Assembly: GCA_907165135.1 (NCBI GenBank)
Contig: OU015569.1
Coordinates: 11,346,501 to 11,410,500, forward strand
From: Oikopleura dioica
Taxonomy: Eukaryota > Chordata > Appendicularia > Copelata > Oikopleuridae
DNA length: 64,000 bases
Direction of reading: 5' to 3'
In this document: positions 43,730 through 55,440 of the stretch, piece by piece
Numbering within the stretch: position 1 is the first letter of the stretch
How the letters are laid out: each line of letters opens with the position of its first letter
The notes under the pieces: generated by a model
What the model saw: the letters and a program-made list of their open reading frames with translations, nothing else
Told to the model about the DNA's origin: nothing
Databases searched by the model: none
Program-made: the position numbers and the translations under genes

Positions 43730-45396
43730 GTTTGGCTTGTCGGAGAGTCAAGAGTCCTCGTTGATTTCACTTCAGCTCTGTTTCTTTTCCCCTCGCTTTT
43801 CTCTCTGATTTAGACTCTAAGAAGCAGCAGAAGATTCTTGATTTTCCGGAGATTTTCTTGGAAGTGATGGTCTTTGCTCGTTTTCTTCTTTTTCTAATGC
43901 TGCGTTTGGGGCCGAGTGCGTCGTTCTCGGCCCAGTTGAATGGCCTCTCCTCGTGCTTTGTTATCTTTTGTGCGAGAAGGCTTCACAAAAGAGTCCGAAA
44001 ATTTTTCAGCTTTAAGATTTTTGTCTTATTTAGGTTAATGCAGCTCAAGGGTTAAACTTTCTTTGCTAACTGGCGGGATCAGCCATCTATTGCAAAATGC
44101 GCGGCGCAGCAGGGGACAGAAGATGTATCTTCTTTCTTGTTTTTGCCGAAGTTAAGGTGATTACCCCTCCTATCGCTGCTCTACTTAGGAAAAACACGTA
44201 CTAATGCACACGGCACGCGGCTTTGATTCTTTCTGTTTTGATCGTCCCTTTTTTTTCTCGATTAGAAATTTGATCGAATTCGGTGAGATAGATACATGTA
44301 GACACTGACAATGGACAGTGTGTGCTTGTGTGTGCCGAATACTTAAGGCCCCTCGTAATATAACGGAAGCAAATATTGAGATCGACGTGATTTTGGACAC
44401 TTTTTTTTAACGATTATTAGCAAATTTGAATGCTTGTTAAATCGATAAGCTATAGTAGTCGCCCATTTCTGGAGGATAAAAATTTTGAATTAGGACTGGG
44501 TCCGCTTGTAAGAAAGATACCTCCTACTGTAGTGATTACAGTAGCTTTTGTTCACAATAGTATTGCTAGTCTCTAACAGATTCATGCTCTTACTCGCGCT
44601 GAATAAATGAATTCGGACTCTTTTCTTGCTCATTTGCTCTTTCATGATCTTTTTGTTGATAATTTCATCGTATATTTTTTCAGAGTGCGTGTATTTTTTT
44701 TTTATTTATTTGCGTGCGAATAATTTCGCGTGAATAAATCTGCAGCGCGGTGTAAATGTATTTGAAGTGGGCGGTCTAGAGCTTGTCCGATTGTCCGATT
44801 TTAGCAAGAGCTTTTCGTTCTCCCCGCTCGGGGCAAAAGTACACGCACAGGAGACACGGACGGGATAAACTCGGGGATGAGCTGCATTCCGCACTGTAGT
44901 TCAGCGCAGTTTTAAAAATGCCCCGACCGAATTAGAGCCGATTATCTGGCGCGGAAGATAGAATGGAGTTTGGATGTTGCAATCGATCTGCCTTCCTGCT
45001 GGCTAATAAGTTGGACGTTTCTTAAAGAACCTGATTTAATCCGTTGATTTTTCAAAAAAGACGTTTGTGCTGAAGATAGTAATGATCTCGATTTACTTAG
45101 ATGTCACTTGAAAATGCGAAAATTTCCCACAATGTCATCAAAATTGAACACAAAGTGGAGGGACTTGTAGCTTGCTTTTCCCCAAAATTTTATTCTTTAT
45201 TTAGATCATCATCGAGGAATGAGAAATCATGACTGGTGTACACAAATGAAGTGGTTATTATGATTTACAGAGTAAATATTCCGCGGAATGTAAATTTGCT
45301 TGGAGAGCGATAAACTGGTTCATCTTACATTCGCGTAGATTAAAAAATTCTTGAGAAAAATGACACAAGGAGCTTGAAGAATCAATAAGAACTAGA
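43730..45396. other. divergent intergenic region between Musashi and TRPM2
   Basis: 1.7 kb with no supported gene. It must contain the 5' regions of both genes. A TGTGTGCTTGTGTGTG tract sits near 44319. Confidence 0.4.
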
Positions 45397-48300
45397 ATGG
45401 AGACTCATCAGGGAGAGCTACTTTATGGAACCAGTGGAAAATTCGGTAAATAGAAATCCTTTTTCGCGCTCGTTTGTTTTACCAATAAACTAAGATATTG
45501 ACAATTGCTATCTAGGAAAGTATTTAAAAGTCCGCGGCGATGATCCGGCAGAGGCTTTTTGGAACGTGGCAATTAGCTCTTGGGAGCTAAAAAAGCCAAA
45601 AATGATCATTTCCGTTGTCGGTTCTGGCGCGAGTTTGAAACTGAGTCCCGTCATTCGCGAGAAATTCGGCCGCGGTCTAATCAATGCTATCCTTTCTTCG
45701 AACGCCTGGGTTTTAACTTGCGGAACGAATGTCGGAATCGCGAAAGAAGTTGGCAACGCCATCGCTAAATACGCACTCGGCTGCGCCGACGACATCAACT
45801 TGATTGGCTTCGTCGGTTGGAACACGCTCAGCGAGTTCAATCGCACTGGAATGGAACAGAACCCGAACAGGCGACATCCTTACACAGCCACTGGCGACGT
45901 CAGAGCATTGGACCCACATCATCGTTTTCAATGTTTCGTCGATCACGGCGGCCTGGGAGAGCATGGGAAAGAAATGACTTACAGAACCCGCGTTGAGAAT
46001 TTTCTCCGAAGCAATCCAGGCGAAGAAGTGAACATCTTCTCCGTTCCAAAGTATCAAGTGCCAACAGTGTGTGTAGTCGTACAGGGTGGATGGACCAGCT
46101 TGAAGAAGGCGTACAAAGCAGTTATGGAAGGAATTCCAGTGATTTTGCTCAAAGGATCAGGTGGCTTCAGCGACGTTATTGCTGAAGCATTGGACCTCAA
46201 AATGGACCAAATAACGCCAGCGAAGGTGATAGAACTGATGGAAGAAAACGATCTTGGCGGCAAAACAAGCGACATTACCGACATCAAAAAGTGGACACGA
46301 TGGTTGCTGAGCATGCTTCAGTACAATATTATGTTTGACGGAAAACTGATAAACGTCTTTTCTTTCTCAGGCAACTCGGATAATTTCATCGATAAAGCAA
46401 TTTTGAATGCTATTCTTTCGCTCGAAAAATCACTGGCGATGAAGATTTACATTTGCATGGCTTGGAATCGACCGAAAAAAGCACGAGAAATTTTGGAAGG
46501 CACTGACGAGATTGAACAACTAGCGCCCAAAGACAGACGAATTCTCTTCCGAACCTGCATTCTCATGGATAGGGTAAAGTTTATGGAGATTTTGTTCGAC
46601 TTTGACATTGTCAATCGCTCGTTTTTAAACGCGATGAGGTTGGATCCAAAGTATGGTCAGATGTTGGTGCGCTTTTACCGCGAGACACCGCAGTCTGAGT
46701 CGCCCGCTTACACACTTTGGGCAAGGCATCTTCCAGGAGAACAGGTCACCATTGCAAATTTGGCGAACTTTGAAAATATCATCTTCAAAATGGATGGTTA
46801 CATATCCTGTTACGACATCGACCAAATGACTTTCAAGGGAATCGAGCCATTCTATCCGATGAGGGACTTGTTCTTCTGGTCGCTGCTTATGGGTCATTTT
46901 GAAATGTCTTTTGCCCTGTTTTCTAATGTCGATCTTGGCCTCACTGCTGCCCTAGCTGGTATTAGAATTCTAAAACGGTTGGCAGAAAACTGCGACAATG
47001 AGACTTTTCTGGTGCAAATCGACGAGTACTCGAGAAAATTTGAACTGGCGGCGAAGGGAATTCTGGACAAGTGCTATGAACACTCCCGCCAGGATGTAGT
47101 GCGGCTTTTATTGAGGAAGGTGCCGCATTTCGGCGATGTGAAAATGATCGATTTGGCGATTGCTGCTGGTTCGCGCCTTATCAAAACGCATCCTGGCGTA
47201 CAAATGGTTACTGCCTGCGCCTGGCAAGGTTCAATGGGATCATCAACCAACTGGTCGCGCATTCTTCTTGGACTCGTCTTCCCGCCTATTTTGCTGTGGA
47301 AAAAGTTTATTACATTCTACTATTCTGACGACGTTGTTCTGTCGGACTCGGAGAGCATGCTTTTGGTAGCAGTGGCGGCGGAATTGCACGATTTGCGCGC
47401 TCCTTCTGCGATGATGGATCAGACGCCGCAGCCAACTAGGAGTACAAGTATTCAGATGGAAAAAGTAGTAACCGACGGAGATTCAATTATGGGCGACGAG
47501 GAGGATACGAAGCGTCTTATGGAGCTGCGAGAAGAAAATGAAGACGATGACGTTTACATCGAGGACGGTCTCCCTGTGAATTTAGTCGAGCCCTCTTGGT
47601 TCATGCGCTTAGCTCTATTCTATTCCGCACCGCGAGTGATCTTTACGACGCACAATATCTCATTTGCTATTTTTCTTACTCTTTTTGCGCGTGTTCTCCT
47701 CCTTGATTTCGGGACGACGCCTTCGTGGACAGAGTGGGTTCTTTCTTTTTGGGTATTCTGCTTCGTCATCGAAGAAGTCAGACAGATCTTTGAGGCGCCT
47801 TCGATCTCCAAAAAGCAAGGTGCGTTTTTACACTATATTCGAAAGGGATTGATTGAATGGATAACTGACAGCTGGAATATCATTGATTTATTCGGCTTTG
47901 TTACATTCTACGTCGGCTTTTTCATGCGCTTCGTGACAAAGGAAGAGCTGCAAGAATGCGACGCTTACATGATCTACCAAAACGAATCAAGCTCGTGCGA
48001 AGAAATGAGCGTTGACAAGAATATGTACTGGTCGCACGGGCTGATGTGCATCAGCTTCGTGCTCTACTGTCTTCGGTTGCTGCACATTTTCACCATGAGT
48101 CACAATTTGGGCCCGAAGTTGGTCATGATCCGGAAAATGATGAAGGATATTTTTGTCCTCCTCTCTATTTTGGCCGTCTTTATCATGTGTTACGGAGTTG
48201 TTTCGCAAGCCTTGCTGTATCCTAATCACAACGATGTCCTTTTTACTTTTCGGCGAATGTTCAGGAGAGCGTATTTTCACATTTACGGAGAACTGTTCCT

Positions 48301-50103
48301 TGAAGAAGTCGAATTCATTCCGGATGTTTCCGAACTCGAATGTACCTACAGTCCGTCAGAAACAGCCGAAGATGGAATTCCAAGATGTCCAATTGCCGAT
48401 AGCTCTGATCACATGCCACTCGTTCCAATTTTCATGGCCACTTACATGATCATTGCTAATGTTCTTCTGCTCAATCTTCTGATCGCTATGTTTGCCAAAA
48501 CCTACGACAAGGTTGAAGAAGAAGCTGAAGAGGTCTCAAACTATTTACAGTACGAGCTGATCATGGAATATTACACAAAACCGCCTCTTCCAGCGCCCCT
48601 CAATTTTATTTCCATTATTCACAGAGCGATTTCAAAACGAATGCATAACGAGGACGACCAGTCTGATTCCAAGTCTCGCTCATTTTTCAACAGTGGCAGC
48701 ACAAAACTTCTTGCATTGGAGAAATGGGGCACCGACAGTTATTTCAACGAGATTAAAACAGAAGAGCTGGCGCCTGTTCGCGAGTTGATTCAGAACTTGG
48801 AAGACACTGTCGATGAAAACCGAACTCAAGTCATCAATCAGTTCGAAATTGTTGGAGCCTCGCAAGACGCCTTTCAGTTTATGATGGAACAACATTTCAA
48901 GCAAATGTCGGAAACGATGCGTTGGATGACCCAAGCGATGGTTCAGAGCGACATCACTGTATCTGAGGGAGATTATGCCGGGCCTCCGCCGAATATTCAA
49001 GTAAAAATGACATTATTTTATCAAAAATTAATACTTGCTAGATTCCTCTCAATCTGAGGCAAATTTTATCAAACGATTCGAAGCATAAAAATCACAAAAT
49101 GGCTCGCGCTCCTTTCTATGTTCTCCATGCGGGAGGAAAGATCCGACGCTTTCCGGTACCTGACGCTAGAGTCTCGTGGCAAACTGCTTATCCCTCTTAC
49201 GATCCGGAGAAATACTCTCAACCTGACGCTTCGTCGACTAATATTGACAAGCTTACTGATGAGGAAATGGCGGATATAAGAAATCCGGTCGGCCGAACCG
49301 GTATTTCGGGAAGAGGAAGGCTTCAAACTTTCGGTGAAAATAGACAGTAAATTGAATAAGATTTTGTCAGAATTCTTCAATGATTTAGGCTGATTTTACT
49401 GGTTTGGCGATGGCTGAATGATGCAGACGGTGAAAATGTGACCACGGGTGGTCAAAATATGATTCAAGTTCTCGCCATCAGGTAGAGTAGTTTGAGAGTT
49501 TACCATTCATAAAATATATTTTGTAGAAAAACAAGATATCTCCAGTGGCAGTTGCCGAAAGTATTCGCAGATGACGAAGTTGACTTGCCCGTGCAATTCA
49601 GGTAGCATCTCTTTTGTGCTTAACAATTACTGTTGTGTAGGGCGATGTTTTACGAACAGTGTTTCGGAAGAGGAACAATGAGCGAACATGTCAGGGAAAA
49701 TTTCAACTACATGTTTTCGGAATCAAACGAAGCGTACATGTGTCCACTTCATGAAGGTACTCATCTATGTCTCCCTTAGGTAACGCCTTTTAGACTACAT
49801 CGACGATCATAAGAACACGGATAATGCATGGGTCCACGGCACATGTGTCGCATTTGAGCTGAACTTCGAGGTGGATTTTGATACTTCCGAGGAGATGAAA
49901 AACAACGAGCTTCTTTGCACTCTCAATGGCTCACCAGGCGGAGTAGCAAGCTGGATCACAATCACAGGTACCTGCTTACTTTCTCTCTGACAGAAAGGCG
50001 AAATTCTATTCTAGACGGGATCAAAATCTACGAGCCACACCTTCACTTGATCGAACAACTTGCTGATCGAGAGTGCGCCCATTTTGCCAGAAAAGTAGAA
50101 TGA
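45397..50103 (+). CDS. TRPM2-like: TRPM2-type cation channel with degenerate NUDT9-H domain
   Basis: Eight exons: 45397-45445, 45516-49000 (one 3.5 kb exon), 49042-49346, 49389-49481, 49527-49601, 49641-49756, 49794-49967 and 50015-50103, about 1,460 residues. The N-terminal TRPM homology region has WVLTCGTNVGIAKEVGNA. Six transmembrane segments follow from about residue 700. The pore loop reads IYGELFLEEVEF and S6 is VLLLNLLIAMFAKTYDKVEE (TRP helix). After a coiled coil (FNEIKTEELAPVRELIQNLE) comes the NUDT9-H domain: YVLHAGGKIRRFPVPDARVS, NPVGRTGISGRGRLQTFGEN, DNAWVHGTCVAFEL, SWITITDGIKIYEPHLHLIE. These are diagnostic of TRPM2, an ADP-ribose-gated calcium channel. The Nudix box region reads LQWQLPKVFADDEVDLPVQF without the PGG and REx-EE residues, so no hydrolase activity is expected. 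AATAAA near 50173. Confidence 0.93.
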
Positions 50104-50413
50104 CGGTCTACTATATTTAGAATAATTAAAAATCATTATTGATGCGAAAACCCTTTTCTACCTGAAATGAACAATAAAACCGACAATGTTCATCACTAGA
50201 ATGTCACTAAAATCGGAAACAAAATTGTTGAATGGCGCAATAGAATCAATTGTCAATCGAGCCAATCAAAGCAACCGAATTGATGGAATGGATTCCATTC
50301 AATGGAAGTTTATTTTATTTTCAGAGAAGTAAAAAACAAATTAGCAGAGTTTATAAAAATAAAAGAAATAATTAGAAATCAAGAGTAGAAAAAGTGGGTT
50401 AAAATGTGGAAAG

Positions 50414-53400
50414 TTAGGATTTTGAGGCTCTTTTGACTTTTTGGTGGAAGTTGGCCATTCTGATTTGCTTCTTGAGTCGGTCTTCCTCGATGTCTCGGTA
50501 AAAGGTTGATTCGTTTTCGCGGACTATCGCTTCCTGAATATATAATATCTCAAAAGCAAATATAACTACTAATAACTTACGTGAAGTTCTTGAATTTCGC
50601 CTTCAAGTTGACTTCTCAGCGCTTTTTTGACCTTGTCAAGCTGCCGCTTACTGTCTTTTTGGCTGGCTTTGATTTGCTCCTTCTGTTCTCGCATCTCGTC
50701 AGCCAGAAGTTCGAATTGATTGCTGTAGTGTGTCTCGATCGCGTCGAGCTCTTTCTGGCGTGCTTCATCCTCTTTTGCGCGCATTTCTTTCGCATATTTT
50801 CGCAGTTCTCGAATTCGCTCCTTTTGGATACTCAATCCCTCGTTGAAGATCTCTTTCAGCATTCTCTCCTCTAAAACACCAAGAGTTGAACCTCGTTTTG
50901 CTTGTTACATAATGCTACCTTTGTGGCGATGAGAAACGAGCGTTTTCTTGAGCCCGGTTTTGTACTGCTCGAAGTATCGCTTGATTCTAGCGTTGTTTTG
51001 GCGCTTGACTTGGACCTCGCGTTTGAACTGGTTTTCTCGCTCCTTGTTCTCCTTGATTTCGCGAATTCGCTTGTCAGCTGCTTCTTCCTTCGCTTGGATA
51101 TCGTCTAAATATTGATTTATAAAGAATTTTAATCAAGTTTCGTCGTACTGAGAAGAGCTTGACGCTGTTTGAGACTTGAGATTCTGTTGTTTTTCGTTCT
51201 AAGCCGCTGATCGTACTGATGCTGTTCCTTGTGCAGCAAAATCGCTTGCTGCTCTTGTTTGTCACAGAGTCGTTTAATCGTCGCCTGATCGAGTGAGACT
51301 GGAAGCTCATCAATAATTGTCTGTTAATGGATTGAAAAAGGTGGAATAGTCTTCTATGTTATCAACAAAAGGTGGCAATAGATATAGATTTCAAGTACAA
51401 AGCTATAGATCTCGGTCAGATTCAAACCATTCCTTTAACATATCTCCAGGACCAATGTTCAGTTGTGGTCTACGCACGACCTTAGTCCTCACCGGCTTTG
51501 ACACTTGCTTTGCTCGTTGTTTTTGAACCCGTGGTGCCGATCTACCAGATGGTACTGGACAAGGAGCACTATTCAAATCGACCTCTTCGATTCTAATAAT
51601 AGATATTATCACGAACAGAACCAGATAGAGTCTAACCTTGGGGATATTTCGGACTTCATCTGTTTGATTTTTTCTTTTTCTTTCAGCTCCAAATCAAGGA
51701 GTTGCGCTTCCAAGTCTCCAGCGTACAGTTGCTGCTTCAGTCGCTCAAGTGCTTCTTCTCGCTCGAGGACATCCCTTTTGAAGGTTTTTTCCGGACGCTC
51801 TTTTAGCTTTTTGCTGGTTCTTTTATTCGGATAGAGATCTTCCAGGTCGGTGCTCAGACAAAGATTTGCAGTTTCTTCCGAATCGGTTCGACTTAATTCG
51901 TAGATTTTCTTTTGATGCTCAAAGTCGTTTCTCGCTTGTTTTGACTTGTCGACCGTGTTCTTCAACGAGTTTAGAATTTGCGCGATAGAATCAGAGTCGT
52001 TCTTGTCCAGAGTCGGTGCTTGACCGACTCCGAGTTCTTCATGATCGGAAATAGCAAGTGAGGAATCCAACGAAACGTATTTTGCGGGAGTAACTGGAAC
52101 GGGCATAGGCGGAGTTCTCTGAGCAGGAAGCGGTGAAGATGGCGCGACTTCTCTTGGTGACACCGTTGTTGTGGCATTTTGAATTTCTGGCTCAACAAGG
52201 GTCCGTTCTTCTTCCTCATTTTCTCCGTCTTTTTCAACGATGGCGCTTTCGAATCTCTCAAGCGTGTTTGCGGTTGAATCTCGTTGATGCCTGAGTTTCT
52301 GATTGGAGACGGATGTCCTTGTGTCTTTGGAGGTTTCTGTCCACTCGACATCGTTGACCGTGAGATTGTTCTGCGAGACCATTTGTGGCTTTAGTGTGCA
52401 CTGATTCGACTTTGTTTCTTTGATGCGCGATTCGATTTTGCGCATGAGCGAGGGTTTTGAAGAATCCGTCTTGTGACTGCGCGATGAGTCGATTTGCTTG
52501 ATAGGAATGTCGACAGAGACGATCTCGGAGCCAGAAAAGGAAGAGTTTACCACTTCAGGGAAGCGAGATCTTGGACCGTCATTTGTGGAAATATCTGGAA
52601 TCGGACTGAAAATAAGGATTAGGATTGATCTCGCGATTCAAAATTAGAAATAAAGGCTGACTTTTCGATGCAACTCTCGGGGGCGCCCTGGTTTGGTGGA
52701 CCAGGACGTGGTATGGGCACAAAAACTCCTGATTAATCCAGGGGATGTGCTCGAATCCCGAGCCAGACTTGGCTTTGAAGCATAACTTCAGGTCAAACTT
52801 TAAAACAAACAAACTCATGCCGGCCCTACAAGAGTTCTGTTGCGGGTCCTTGCATCGATCGATGGAGGGAACTACAACAGAACCAACAACATTGAAGCAG
52901 CTTTAGGATCGTGCCCGAAAGGTCAGCTCGCGCTGACCGTCACACGGTCACATAAAAACCCCAAATGACGATGAGCTTCACCAGCTCGGGAGGTTCTTTC
53001 GGGTCCCCAAACTAAAGGGACAAAGGGTGATTACGCAGCCTGGCCAGCTGCGGAAAATCTAGGGAGTCCCACCGCCGCCCGAAAGTTTTTTATTTTAATA
53101 ACAAAGAAAAAGAAAAAACTAAGTACCTGAGCGGAAGTTCAGATTCCTCAAGCGCAAATTCGTGCGGCGTTTCTTGCAATCCAAGCGTGTTGCCACTCTC
53201 GATCTTCATCAATTCTTCCGTGTCACAGCTTTCTGTATTGTGTTCTTGTTTTTCGAGCAGCGATTGTTCGTCTTCAGAGATGTCTAAAACGCCAAGGAGA
53301 ATTTCAGCGAGATTGTAGAGACTTTCGTTGTCTTTATCCATCAACGCATTGGCGGTTATGTGGTCGAGTTTGCTCCCGATTGTCTCTTCGAGAGAAGTAA

Positions 53401-53593
53401 TGATGTAGCGAAGGCATTCATGGTGGCCTTTCCATTCTTCGTCTGGTACTACAGGTGGGTCAGAATCGTTTGTTACCGCTCGGTAAATCGCAATCAACAG
53501 CTCCGGGTTGATCTCAGCCGAGCTTTTCAAGTCAATAGCCACCTTCAATCGCACCAGAAGCAGGTTGTACATTGACACACATGACTCGAACAT
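50414..53593 (-). CDS. CEP95-like: CEP95-like centrosomal coiled-coil protein
   Basis: Exon 1 (53593-53128) has a CH-like globular region: LKSSAEINPELLIAIYRAVT, LDHITANALMDKDNESLYNL, AEILLGVLD, close in pattern to the N-terminus of CEP95. A 520-nt intron holding a repeat follows. Exon 2 (52606-51637) is disordered, then coiled coil (LEREEALERLKQQLYAGDLE). Exon 3 (51592-51412) ends EWFESDR and joins TIIDELPVSLDQATIKRLCD at 51320 only by a GA-AG intron. Later exons are long charged coiled coils (KERENQFKREVQVKRQNNAR, EARQKELDAIETHYSNQFEL) ending ENESTFYRDIEEDRLKKQIR and a basic tail, stop at 50414. The CEP95 assignment rests on N- and C-terminal patterns from memory; a generic centrosomal or ciliary coiled-coil protein is the alternative. 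It lies 139 bp downstream of Kaptin on the same strand. Confidence 0.5.
52650..53090. repeat. GC-rich insert in the first CEP95-like intron, possible SINE/LINE piece
   Basis: About 440 bp of GC-rich sequence unlike the AT-rich introns around it. It contains GTTCTGTTGTAGTTCCCTCC-type inverted pieces (reading minus), CATCGATCGATG, GGTCAGCGCGAGCTGACC and a B-box-like GGATTCGAGC. One end is next to a run of T/A. No reverse transcriptase frame. Class uncertain. Confidence 0.45.
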
Positions 53594-53731
53594 ATTGCAT
53601 CTGAAATCAATGGAATCAAGGATGAGGATCTAACTGGCACTGATTTGACAATTTTCAGGAAGAAGAGGGACATTTGAAGATTAGCCTTTTTGACACGTTG
53701 AAAAATCTTGAGGTACATATACGAATAAGAA

Positions 53732-55211
53732 TTATTTTTTCGGGGCGATTTTTTGCGAAATATGCTTAGTTACTAAATTATCGTTGAGTTGTAGTAAATG
53801 GAGACCACCAGCGGATATTACTGCGATGTCTTGCAAACCATCGCCCGTCTGAATATTCAAATTAGCAGATGATTTCAAAGATGAGTTTATTACGAGATCG
53901 AAGGAGCGTATTTGTAGCACGGGCGTTCGGAATTTGCGCTGCCATTGTTTAACACAATCGTGGCCTTCTATTTTGTAAGTCAAGAGCATTCGCCCAAAGG
54001 TCCCAATACAAAAGCCATGTCCATCTATTTCGCAGAGTTAGATGTTTATGAATGAGCGGTTGTCTTGTTTACCTAGTCTTTCAATGGGAGAAATAGACGT
54101 GACGGCGTCGTGATTCATCGAATCCTCGACCATGATTCCTTTGCTAAGGCCGTTGACATCGTAGTCGAAGTACATCACCGCGCCTTCCCAAGTTGCAGCG
54201 ACTAGTAAATGACCCGGAGCGACGAATGTTACTTGCGCGATGGGAGCAGAAAACTTTCTGACAGAACGATTTAACCATGATTTCGCACTCTGTTGACTTA
54301 CCTGACATGTTCTTCTTTAGCCTCCGCCCCGTCACTATCGACTTTCACGACAGAAAGACTGAGAGTACCATCTTCATCCCCGGTGCATGTATAGCGCAAA
54401 CCGAGGGCTCGATCGAACCAGATGTCCATCGCAATTGGAGGTCGGACCTTTTTGCTCTTGTTTTTCAACTGGAGTTCGGGAAACCATTTGTCCATCTTGA
54501 AAGTATCGAGTTGGTAGAACTGCTTGGATCGATGCTCGAAAACGCCGTAGCCTTGGTTCGACAGCATTATAAAAACATTTAGATGCTCGCCTGCATGCTT
54601 TTGGATCAGCCAAAGGAATGTTTGAAAATCAGCGAAATTGAAAGGCAACTGCAATAAGATAATGTTATAATAAGACAACTAAACCCTTTCGCATTCCCTT
54701 CCCTGTAAGGTATTGCTTCGTCAGGAAGAGTGATAAAGTTAATCAACTCTCCGATTCTGTTAGACGGATCTTTTTCAGTCCCAAGAAGCGCGTTCTCGTA
54801 AAAGTTCACCGAGGTTTTGTACGTATGCGAGTTTGGATTTCGTTTCGTAAACAGAACGCCGACGATGATATTCTGGAGATTTCCCTCCCGATTGAGATCG
54901 AAAGTGCCAGTTGATAGCGAAGTTATTGTCGTTGAGTTGTCAGAGAGGTATTCCATGTCAAGATCGAACAAAATGTTGGAGTCCCAGCATTTCACCGCGC
55001 CGGGCTTGGATTCGATCAACTCGTCGGAGTCGAATTCCAAGCTAGATACTGAAGAAATTTAACTTACCTTACGCCCTTTTTCTGTACCTCGATGGGAGTC
55101 GGCGACAATGAGTTGCCAGGGAAGCGAGTCTCTGTAGATCGTGGCGACACCAAACGGAACTGCATTCATTTTACAAAAGTTCATCTCGAAATACTCTTCC
55201 TCGTCGCACAT
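53732..55211 (-). CDS. KPTN: Kaptin, KICSTOR complex subunit
   Basis: Starts MCDEEEYFEMNFCKMNAVPF at 55211 and runs through about seven exons to a stop at 53732. Conserved features match Kaptin: LPFNFADFQTFLWLIQKH, FEHRSKQFYQLDTF, then the central DGTLSLSVVKVDSD blade, YDVNGLSKGIMVEDSMNHDA, and the hallmark C-terminus TFGRMLLTYKIEGHDCVKQW with GDGLQDIAVISAGGLHLLQL. The protein is a seven-bladed propeller-like member of KICSTOR, which tethers GATOR1 to lysosomes and curbs mTORC1 when amino acids are low. It has about 430 residues, the family norm. It lies between METTL14 and the CEP95-like gene on the same strand (230 and 139 bp gaps), consistent with linked transcription. Confidence 0.85.
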
Positions 55212-55440
55212 TTTCAAAAGAGACTCTCTAATAAACGATTTTGATTGAAAATACGACGTTGAACTTTTCGAATGAATAGATAGGATTAATGTCTTGCGAA
55301 TAAAGCACAGAAATAAGAAGAATATGTTGTTTTTTATCGGGTAGAAATAGAATATCAAGAGTACACAGAACACGAATTAAAAAAAGAAAGAAAGAAGCAA
55401 TAGAAACAATAGAATAGTAGTTAGATAGATAGAATGAATA

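Noticed and set aside
45508..49000. Several minus-strand frames of 60-115 codons opposite TRPM2
   Set aside because: They are antisense shadows of a strongly conserved channel exon; no motifs or splice signals of their own.
52690..52760. tRNA gene from CTCGAATCCCGAGC
   Set aside because: No A box, anticodon arm or acceptor stem could be paired.
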